A stretch of 5,254 nt of DNA, taken from positions 1 through 5,254 of the forward strand of contig JAQURI010000106.1 in the NCBI GenBank assembly GCA_028715665.1, in the 5' to 3' direction. The DNA comes from Candidatus Ratteibacteria bacterium (GTDB lineage: Bacteria; CAIJMQ01). Of this stretch, positions 1-5,198 are shown piece by piece. Numbering within the stretch: the stretch's first letter is position 1; each line of letters starts with the position of its first letter. Both the position numbers and the translations under genes were made by a program. The notes under the pieces were generated by a model. The model was not told the origin of the DNA and made no database searches. It saw only the letters and a program-made list of their open reading frames with translations.

Positions 1-928
1 AGCAGCCGAAGAGGAGGTAGCTGAAGAGGAATTCACAATGTTATTTGTACCGGGAATTGCTGATCCTTTCTACTACACTATGGAAAAGGGTATTCAGGCT
101 AAGGCAGACGAACTTAATGTTAATCTTATAGTAGCAGAATACCCAAAATCATGGGGTCCGGAAGCACAGGTTCCAATTCTTGAAGCAGCCGCAGCAGCTG
201 GTGGCATAGATCTTATTATTACAGCTCCAACTTCCACAGATGCACTTATTGCGCCTCTTAAAAATTTATATGACAAGGGTATTGCAATAATAACGGTGGA
301 TTGCTTTCTTGGCGATGGTGATTATTCAGTAGAGAGCGATTACTCATTCCCGCTTTCCTATATTGGAACAGACAATAAGTTAGGTGGACAGGAAGTTGCT
401 AAAAAACTTGCAGCGCTGCTGGATGAAACAGGAAAAGTTTTCTTAATGAATACCAATCCCGATACATCATCTGTTGTCGCCAGGGGTGAAGGTTTTACAG
501 AGGGAATAGCTGAATTCCCGAATATGACCCTTGTGGGTGAAGACTGGTGTCTTGATGACCAGCAGAAGGCACAGCAGATCGTAACGGCAGCACTTCAGAA
601 AGATCCGGATATCGTAGGTGTCTTTGGAGTAAACGTGTTCAGCGCTCAGGGTGCTTATCAAGCTGTTGTAAATGCAGGTCTTACCGGTGCTGTTAAGATT
701 GCTACATGGGATGCGACTCAGGATTTGATTAATGCATTAAAAGAAGGCCAGGTGGATTTAGTACTAGCACAAAAGCCAGCAGAAATGGGTTCTCTTTGTG
801 TTGAATGGGGCTTAAAATACCTGAAAGACGGAACGGAGGTTCCTAAAAAAGTTATACCAGGATTTGAATTCTTTACAGCAGAGAATGTAGATGATCCAGA
901 CATGCAGCAGTTCATTTATACTAAATAG
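1..928 (+). CDS. Sugar ABC transporter substrate-binding protein, ribose/CUT2 type (5'-truncated by window edge)
   Basis: Extracytoplasmic receptor that would bind a sugar and deliver it to the permeases encoded downstream. The frame is open to the left edge (first full codon at position 2), so the ATG at 38 is internal and the true start, signal peptide and lipobox lie outside the window. The first residues, AAEEEVAEEEFT, form an acidic Ala/Glu linker typical of the segment between lipid anchor and folded domain in Gram-positive binding lipoproteins. After it comes a type I periplasmic-binding fold (Peripla_BP_4 class): a first strand with FVPGIADPFYYTMEKGI, the IIT(A/V) strands, TDNKLGGQEVAKKLA after the first lobe, a GEGFTEG turn, and a second lobe with DIVGVFGVN, IATWDAT and LVLAQKPAEMG. 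It ends at TAG 926-928. Its GC content is visibly higher than that of the genes downstream (31 of 60 bases at 541-600), consistent with a highly expressed receptor. The ligand cannot be deduced. The family call is firm. Confidence 0.9.
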   Translation, partial: AAEEEVAEEEFTMLFVPGIADPFYYTMEKGIQAKADELNVNLIVAEYPKSWGPEAQVPILEAAAAAGGIDLIITAPTSTDALIAPLKNLYDKGIAIITVDCFLGDGDYSVESDYSFPLSYIGTDNKLGGQEVAKKLAALLDETGKVFLMNTNPDTSSVVARGEGFTEGIAEFPNMTLVGEDWCLDDQQKAQQIVTAALQKDPDIVGVFGVNVFSAQGAYQAVVNAGLTGAVKIATWDATQDLINALKEGQVDLVLAQKPAEMGSLCVEWGLKYLKDGTEVPKKVIPGFEFFTAENVDDPDMQQFIYTK

Positions 929-955
929 GGGATTATAATTTAGGGGATTATAATT
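926..955 (+). repeat. Perfect 15-bp tandem duplication spanning the binding-protein stop codon
   Basis: The unit TAGGGGATTATAATT occurs at 926-940 and again at 941-955 with no mismatch. The first copy begins with the stop codon of the binding-protein gene, and because the unit is a multiple of three the second copy puts another TAG in the same frame. Each copy contains an exact TATAAT (934-939 and 949-954), but no matching -35 element is visible at 16-18 bp upstream, so a promoter is not called. It looks like a recent slippage duplication. Confidence 0.9.
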
Positions 956-983
956 GTAGAATGTCATTGGTATTTAATTTAAA

Positions 984-1021
984 AATACAGAGGGTTAATA
1001 TTTTTATTAACCCTCTGTATT
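984..1021 (+). terminator. Intergenic hairpin, 17-bp perfect stem, between receptor and permease genes
   Basis: The arm AATACAGAGGGTTAATA (984-1000) pairs perfectly with TATTAACCCTCTGTATT (1005-1021) around a TTTT loop. The stem has a GC-rich middle (CAGAGGG/CCCTCTG). The sequence that follows is AAGTTTTAA, so the U-tract is short and displaced and this is a weak intrinsic terminator at best on the plus strand. The inferred role is partial termination or protection of the upstream mRNA 3' end, allowing more receptor than membrane components to be made, as is known for other binding-protein operons. The hairpin itself is certain; termination is inferred. Confidence 0.7.
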
Positions 1022-1035
1022 AAGTTTTAACAAAG

Positions 1036-1053
1036 CAGGGGAATCAGGGGAAT
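1036..1053 (+). promoter_or_regulatory. Tandem 9-bp duplication doubling the Shine-Dalgarno-like sequence before a TTG start
   Basis: CAGGGGAAT is present twice in direct succession (1036-1044 and 1045-1053). The second AGGGG (1046-1050) lies six bases before the TTG at 1057, a workable spacing for ribosome binding, while the first lies too far upstream to serve this start. This site decides the start of the first permease: an in-frame TAA at 1054-1056 excludes any earlier start, and the next in-frame ATG falls within the transmembrane core at residue 86. Neither copy matches AGGAGG perfectly, so initiation may be modest. Confidence 0.65.
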
Positions 1054-1056
1054 TAA

Positions 1057-2145
1057 TTGAATAACAATAAAAATTCAACATTAAGCAAAAATCAAAGCCC
1101 TTCAAATCTTCTTAGGATACTGCTAGCAAAAAACTGGGCACTGTTATTCACTTTGATTATAATTTTAATATTCAGCTTTACTGGAAAAAGATTTTTCCAA
1201 TTGGCAAATTTTCAGAATATATTACATCTTTCCACAATCTATCTACTTCTCACGGCATCAGAGACATTTGTAATAATCACTGGAGGCATTGACCTATCTG
1301 TTGGATTTGTGATGGGATTGTCTTCAGTTCTGAGTGCAAAAATAATTGAGCTGCTGCATGCTGCTAATTTGCCCCCTGTATTGAGCATTTCAATTGGCAG
1401 CATTGTTGCACTTATTGTATGTATTATTCCTGGACTTATCAATGGAGTACTGATAACAAAGTATAAAGTCCCGCCTTTTATTGCAACCCTTGGTATGATG
1501 GGAATAACCAATGGTGTGGCCCTTATAATAAGTGAAGGATTTCCTGTGGCATATTTGCCTGGAGTCCTTCCTAGTATAGGTAATAGCTATCTGATTTATA
1601 TACTCCCTGGAAAGGCCATCAGTTTTTTCGACAAGCCCAAAGGAATAGCCGGGGAAGAGATAAAAGAGCTCATCAGGATAATCCCAAACTCACTTATATT
1701 TATTTCTATTATTATTTTTATTTTATGGCATATATTAAAAAAGACAAAATTTGGACAGCATACTTATGCAATTGGTGGCAGTATGGATGCTTCAGTCAGA
1801 GCTGGAATCAATACAAGCAAGCATCTCGTAATTATATATGTTTTATCCTCTTTTTTGGCAGGGCTTGCCGGGGTTTTTTATGTGTTCCAGACAGGTATTG
1901 GAATTTATACGTCATTCAGTGCAATGTATGAACTATTAGCAATTGCGGGTGTTGTAATAGGAGGGGCGAGTCTTATGGGCGGCAAGGGCGGAATAATTGG
2001 GTCTGTAATTGGTGTGTTTCTCTTAGGTGTTATTGAAAATGGGCTTCACCTATCGGGCGTGGATCCATTTTTCAGATATATCGCAGTTGGGCTGATCCTG
2101 ATAGTTGCTGTAATTATTGACCAATCATTTCCAGATTTATTATAG
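1057..2145 (+). CDS. Sugar ABC transporter permease, RbsC-like (first of two paralogues)
   Basis: Integral membrane subunit forming part of the sugar translocation path in the cytoplasmic membrane (BPD_transp_2 family). The 362-residue product has a short polar N-terminus (residues 1-25), then many hydrophobic segments. It carries the family signature ETFVIITGGIDLSVG (69-83), IPGLINGVLITKYKVPPFIATL (in 124-145), the cytoplasmic ATPase-contact region KFGQHTYAIGG followed by AGI (231-251), and the C-terminal VVIGGASLMGG (299-309) with ENGL. It is longer than the usual RbsC of about 320 residues, mainly because of extra sequence around 183-209 (PGKAISFF and a charged stretch). The start is TTG at 1057, directly after an in-frame stop. 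The gene for the second permease follows after 14 bases, so the two are co-transcribed. High similarity to that neighbour (see its entry) indicates an old tandem duplication. Substrate unknown. Confidence 0.93.
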   Translation: MNNNKNSTLSKNQSPSNLLRILLAKNWALLFTLIIILIFSFTGKRFFQLANFQNILHLSTIYLLLTASETFVIITGGIDLSVGFVMGLSSVLSAKIIELLHAANLPPVLSISIGSIVALIVCIIPGLINGVLITKYKVPPFIATLGMMGITNGVALIISEGFPVAYLPGVLPSIGNSYLIYILPGKAISFFDKPKGIAGEEIKELIRIIPNSLIFISIIIFILWHILKKTKFGQHTYAIGGSMDASVRAGINTSKHLVIIYVLSSFLAGLAGVFYVFQTGIGIYTSFSAMYELLAIAGVVIGGASLMGGKGGIIGSVIGVFLLGVIENGLHLSGVDPFFRYIAVGLILIVAVIIDQSFPDLL

Positions 2146-2159
2146 AGAGGAAGTATTTA

Positions 2160-3233
2160 ATGAAGAATATAGTAACTCAAAGAAATGGCATACACAGATT
2201 CTTTTTACAATTGGGAAATAAATGGGCAATTATTTTCCTTATTTTAGGAGCTATACTATTCAGTATTATTTCACCAGGATTCTTATCTTTTAATGGCATT
2301 CAAGTAATTCTAATTAATAGCCCATTTATTCTTCTTCTCGGCTTGGCAGAGACATTTGTCATAATCACGGGTGGTATTGACCTATCTGTCGGATTTGTAA
2401 TGGGATTTGCAAGCGTAGTATCAGCAAAATTGATTGCCATACTCGTTGAATTGGGAATGAACGATTTATTAAGTATAACTATTGGAATAGTTATAACTTT
2501 GGTCATAGGGATAATACCAGGATTTGTAAATGGAGTACTTGTAGCCAGACTCAAAGTACCATCATTTATTGCTACATTTTCTATGATTGGCATAACCCAT
2601 GGTGTTTCTGAACTATTAATAAAAGGTGTAGTTGCAAAAAATTTGCCTGTACTTGCAGGTGAAATTGGAAATGGGAGCTTAATTTATATAGTTCCAGGCA
2701 GGACTGTATCATTTTTTATCAAACCCTTAATACAGCGGGGTGCATACTTGATCGAGATACTTCCCACTGTGTTTTTAATCCCATTTATATTTATATTAAT
2801 TTCTGCATTCATATTAAAAAGAACTAAATTTGGACAGCATACATATGCAATAGGCGGAAATGTTGATGCTGCAATCAGGGCGGGTATTAATGTGAAAACT
2901 CATATAATAAAAATCTACATGTTATCATCTTTTTTGGCTACAGTTGCAGGAATAATGTATGTGCTTAGATATATAACTGGAAAGGCAGATGCAGGTACAG
3001 GGTTTTTGATGGATGGTATTGCTGCAGTTGTAATAGGAGGCGCAAGCCTTTATGGTGGTGTTGGTTCGGTATGGAAGACTACAATAGGATGTTTTATTAT
3101 ATTAGTACTGGAAAATGGACTACGCATGCTGGGTTTCCCGACTTTTTATAAATATATACTTGTAGGCATAGTTTTAATTTTTGCGGTACTGGTTGATAAA
3201 TTATTCCCTGAATTAATTCATAAGGAGGAATGA
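2160..3233 (+). CDS. Sugar ABC transporter permease, RbsC-like (second of two paralogues)
   Basis: Second membrane subunit of 357 residues, expected to pair with the preceding permease. It has the same landmarks: AETFVIITGGIDLSVGFVMG (63-82), IPGFVNGVL (119-127), KVPSFIATF (132-140), TKFGQHTYAIGG (222-233) with AGI at 241-243, VVIGGASLYGG (290-300) and LENGL. It shares the unusual LIYIxPGxxxSFFxKP segment (from 174) with its neighbour, which suggests that the extra loop predates the duplication. The ATG is preceded by AGAGAGGA ending eight bases upstream. The C-terminus is charged (IHKEE), and the end of the gene contains AAGGAGG (3222-3228), which is the ribosome binding site of the ATPase gene, giving a four-base gap and probable translational coupling. 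The two permeases differ clearly in the loop after about residue 268 and at both termini, so they are not interchangeable copies. Confidence 0.93.
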   Translation: MKNIVTQRNGIHRFFLQLGNKWAIIFLILGAILFSIISPGFLSFNGIQVILINSPFILLLGLAETFVIITGGIDLSVGFVMGFASVVSAKLIAILVELGMNDLLSITIGIVITLVIGIIPGFVNGVLVARLKVPSFIATFSMIGITHGVSELLIKGVVAKNLPVLAGEIGNGSLIYIVPGRTVSFFIKPLIQRGAYLIEILPTVFLIPFIFILISAFILKRTKFGQHTYAIGGNVDAAIRAGINVKTHIIKIYMLSSFLATVAGIMYVLRYITGKADAGTGFLMDGIAAVVIGGASLYGGVGSVWKTTIGCFIILVLENGLRMLGFPTFYKYILVGIVLIFAVLVDKLFPELIHKEE

Positions 3234-3237
3234 AGGA

Positions 3238-4014
3238 ATGGAATACCTGCTTGAAGTAAAGAATTTGACTAAGAGATTCGGAGGACTTGTAGCAGTAGAT
3301 AATGTGAGTATGGGAGTCAAAGAGGGAGAGGTCGTCGGACTTCTGGGTGATAATGGAGCCGGAAAATCCACTCTTATAAAAATGATTTCCGGAGTTTATC
3401 GTCCCGATGGAGGTCAAATATTTTTTATGGGGAAAGAAGTAATAATCGACAGCCCAATAAAAGCCCTTTCAATTGCTATTGAAACACTTTATCAGGATCT
3501 CGCGCTGGCTGAAAATCTCAATGTATATTCTAATATATTTCTTGGGCGTGAGAAATTAAAAAAAGTACTTAAATTCATAAATGTCCTGGATAACGATTAT
3601 ATGCTTAAGGAATCAAAAGGAGTATTAGACCGACTAGAAATAGAAATCCCATCATTAAGAAATAGGGTTAGAATGCTGTCGGGCGGCCAGAGACAGGCAG
3701 TAGCAATCTCCCGCTCCATATATTGGAATGCCAGGTTACTAATTCTTGATGAACCCACTGCGGCATTGGGCGTTGCAGAGCAGAAAAAAGTTTTAGACCT
3801 TGTAAGATTATTAAGATCACAGGGCATTGGAATAATTATAATCAGCCACCAGCTCTATGATGTATTTTCGGTTGCTGATAGACTGGTGATACTGCGCAGG
3901 GGAGAAAAAGTTGGAGAGAGAAATATTAAAGAAACAAATCCTGACGAGATAGTAAGTCTTATCGTAGGAGCGGAAAAAGTTTCAGAAAAAATTTGTCCGG
4001 CAGATAGAGATTAA
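3238..4014 (+). CDS. Single-domain sugar ABC transporter ATPase
   Basis: Cytoplasmic subunit that hydrolyses ATP to drive the permeases. The 258 residues contain one complete nucleotide-binding domain: Walker A GDNGAGKST (37-45), Q-loop Gln86 in ETLYQDLALAENL, signature LSGGQRQ (147-153), Walker B LLILDEP (167-173, Asp171 and Glu172), D-loop AALG, and switch His204 in IIISHQ. NIFLGREKL (99-107) is typical of the ribose-class ATPases. RbsA and MglA are about 500 residues with two such domains; this one resembles the shorter FrcA-like type and would act as a homodimer. The start ATG has AAGGAGG nine bases upstream within the preceding gene. Domain order and catalytic residues are intact. The last eight or so residues (KICPADRD) are not recognisable as family sequence and lie next to the kinase relic, so the original 3' end may have been altered; that is inference. 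Confidence 0.95.
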   Translation: MEYLLEVKNLTKRFGGLVAVDNVSMGVKEGEVVGLLGDNGAGKSTLIKMISGVYRPDGGQIFFMGKEVIIDSPIKALSIAIETLYQDLALAENLNVYSNIFLGREKLKKVLKFINVLDNDYMLKESKGVLDRLEIEIPSLRNRVRMLSGGQRQAVAISRSIYWNARLLILDEPTAALGVAEQKKVLDLVRLLRSQGIGIIIISHQLYDVFSVADRLVILRRGEKVGERNIKETNPDEIVSLIVGAEKVSEKICPADRD

Positions 4015-4274
4015 TAAATGCTTTAAGCCTTATAAGTTCTTGTTTTGGCTTTGCCGGTAATGATGCCGAAGAAGATTCTAAAACCTATAGGAAAATTGTA
4101 TTTAACAATAAATTTAATAGTTATCTTAACCCGAAGGATGCTATTATCTGTAATGATATGAGAATTGATCTTTAGTCAGGAAGTAAAAATAAAAATAAAA
4201 TAATATTTGTGATGTATTTTTTCTTTATGGAATTAATTTTTAAAGGATTATTAATGGGCTCTGTAAAAGGATAA
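4008..4274 (+). pseudogene. Decayed fragment of a BadF/BadG/BcrA/BcrD-type sugar kinase
   Basis: This stretch between two genes holds no intact ORF, but the frame through 4035-4172 translates to recognisable BadF-family sequence: SSCFGFAGNDAEED, a helix-like KTYRKIVFNNKFNSYL, then NPKDAIICNDMRIDL, a TAG at 4173-4175, and in the same frame SGSKNKNKIIF up to about 4208. In intact members the order is CxGxAGxDxxED, a 20-25 residue helix, then (V/I)xND with a hydrophobic run, then GxxNKxGIIxIxGTGS. Here the nonsense codon falls just after the ND segment, and the GTGS phosphate-2 motif is replaced by MYFFF. The frame stays open to TAA 4272-4274 without clear family sequence. There is no start codon before the conserved block and the N-terminal phosphate-1 motif is absent. 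A neighbouring frame just upstream (EINKCFKPYK, about 4007-4036) could be the preceding segment shifted by one base. The stretch is very AT-rich (13 of 60 G/C at 4141-4200). Family assignment is from remembered consensus. Confidence 0.7.
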
Positions 4275-4297
4275 AATAAATTTAAAGGAGAATTTAA

Positions 4298-5050
4298 ATG
4301 GTACAAAAGAATGTATTATTTGTTGGTGAAACATGGATTATAACTAAATTTCACACAAAAGGTTTTGATGTAATTCCATTAGGAGGATTTGAAGATTATT
4401 CTGTATATTTAAAAAAAGGTTTGTCACCTTTTCAGGATATAGATATTAAGCATATTCCCAATCACCTTGTATTAAGTGCGTATCCAAAATCGATGGAACA
4501 AATTTCGAAATTTGATGTAGTAATAATAAGTGATTGCGGGAGAAATACTTTAACTATGTATCCAGAAATGTTCAAAGTCCCTATAGGAATCGACAAAGTT
4601 AAATTGACTGCAGATTATGTAAAAAATGGTGGTTCACTTATAATGGTTGGGGGATGGGTAGATTTTCAGGGATTTCAAGGAAAGGGTAATTATCATGGAA
4701 GTGAAATAGAGGGAGTTTTACCTGTAAATATTATGGAAACAGACGACAGAATTGAATGTACAGAAGGTGTAAAACCAAAGGTTATAAAAGGAGATCATAA
4801 AATATTAAAAGATATTTCAGATGACTGGCCTAAATTTCTTGGTTACCAAAAAGTTTTTCCAAAGGCTGATTCAGAAGTATTAGCAACTATCGGGGAAAAG
4901 GAAGACGCATTTATAATCGTAGGAAAAACTGGAAAAGGAAAATCTATGGCTTTCACTTCCGATTTAGCGCCACATTGGGGAACAGACTTTGTAGGTTGGA
5001 AAGACTACGGAAAGTTCTGGTATAACGTGCTAAATTGGTTGGCAGAATAA
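4298..5050 (+). CDS. Glutamine-amidotransferase-like cytoplasmic protein (PF07090-type)
   Basis: Soluble 250-residue protein with a class I amidotransferase/flavodoxin-like fold and no membrane or signal segment. Family landmarks are VLFVGETWIITKFHTKGFD (6-24), FDVVIISDCGRNTL (72-85), the elbow region SLIMVGGWVDFQG (113-125) followed by GKGNYHG (128-134), the IEGVLPV strand (137-143), WPKFLGY (177-183), EVLAT, and the C-terminal AFTSDLAPHWG (218-228). This pattern matches the proteins annotated as putative glutamine amidotransferase or cytoplasmic protein that often sit with sugar transport and catabolism genes. At the elbow, where true amidotransferases carry the nucleophilic Cys, this protein has Gly-Gly-Trp; its only cysteines are Cys80 and Cys154. 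Amidotransferase activity is therefore unlikely and the reaction is unknown. The ribosome binding site AAAGGAG ends seven bases before the ATG. GC content is low (17 of 60 at 4321-4380). Confidence 0.87.
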   Translation: MVQKNVLFVGETWIITKFHTKGFDVIPLGGFEDYSVYLKKGLSPFQDIDIKHIPNHLVLSAYPKSMEQISKFDVVIISDCGRNTLTMYPEMFKVPIGIDKVKLTADYVKNGGSLIMVGGWVDFQGFQGKGNYHGSEIEGVLPVNIMETDDRIECTEGVKPKVIKGDHKILKDISDDWPKFLGYQKVFPKADSEVLATIGEKEDAFIIVGKTGKGKSMAFTSDLAPHWGTDFVGWKDYGKFWYNVLNWLAE

Positions 5051-5083
5051 ATAAAAAAGATAAGTTTCTGATAAATGATAACC

Positions 5084-5113
5084 TATGCATTAATACATAT
5101 ATGATTGTACAAT
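5084..5113. promoter_or_regulatory. Two adjacent inverted repeats, possible operator region before the kinase gene
   Basis: TATGCATTAATACATA (5084-5099) is a 16-bp palindrome with one mismatched pair, and ATTGTACAAT (5104-5113) is a perfect 10-bp palindrome starting four bases later. They lie in the 148-bp gap after the amidotransferase-like gene and upstream of a candidate -10 box. Dyads of this kind suit binding of a dimeric regulator, but AT-rich DNA makes chance palindromes common and the site matches no operator I can name. Confidence 0.3.
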
Positions 5114-5132
5114 ATTTGTATTGATAAAAAAT

Positions 5133-5138
5133 TATAAT
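5133..5138 (+). promoter_or_regulatory. Candidate -10 box for the kinase gene
   Basis: An exact TATAAT stands 60 bases before the kinase ATG. No good -35 is seen at 16-18 bp: TTGTAC (5105-5110) is 22 bp away and TTGTAT (5116-5121) only 11 bp. A regulated or activator-dependent promoter is possible, as is a chance match in AT-rich DNA. Confidence 0.3.
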
Positions 5139-5140
5139 TT

Positions 5141-5182
5141 GAAGAGATTGTTTTTTTAGAGTTATAAAAAAGAAAACTCTTC
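5141..5182 (+). promoter_or_regulatory. Leader hairpin just upstream of the kinase ribosome binding site
   Basis: GAAGAG (5141-5146) pairs with CTCTTC (5177-5182), and the pairing continues inward through a T-run (5151-5157) and an A-run (5166-5171) to a six-base loop at 5159-5164. Of 18 stem positions, 15 are Watson-Crick, one is G-U and two are mismatched. A competing stem, AGAGTT (5158-5163) with AACTCT (5175-5180), cannot form at the same time. The element ends four bases before the GGGGAG ribosome binding site (5187-5192). No terminal T-run follows, so it is not an intrinsic terminator. Confidence 0.45.
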
Positions 5183-5198
5183 TAGTGGGGAGATCAAT

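Noticed and set aside
38..40. ATG at 38 as the start of the binding protein
   Set aside because: The frame is open upstream to the window edge with a lipoprotein-type acidic linker, and a start here would remove the signal peptide required for an extracytoplasmic receptor.
932..941. Shared ATTATAATTT at 932-941 and 5131-5140 as a common regulatory box
   Set aside because: Ten AT-only bases recur easily by chance in such DNA, and the flanks do not match.
1239..1511. Minus-strand open frame opposite the first permease
   Set aside because: It mirrors the conserved permease signature region, a similar shadow occurs at the same place in the second permease (2300-2593), and it has no ribosome binding site or recognisable domain.
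1725..1931. Plus-strand 68-codon frame inside the first permease
   Set aside because: It overlaps the strongly supported permease in another frame, across the conserved KFGQHTYAIGG region, and its translation looks like out-of-frame sequence.
3097..3417. Minus-strand 106-codon frame across the second permease and ATPase start
   Set aside because: It covers the Walker A coding region of the ATPase and the gene junction, with no family similarity or translation signal.
4158..4175. A short ORF starting at the ATG inside the relic frame
   Set aside because: It would encode only five residues before the TAG and has no ribosome binding site; the preceding conserved sequence shows it is the tail of a degraded gene.
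5141..5182. Rho-independent terminator after the amidotransferase-like gene
   Set aside because: The hairpin has its T-run inside the stem and is followed by TAGTGGGGAG, the ribosome binding region of the next gene, rather than by a U-tract.
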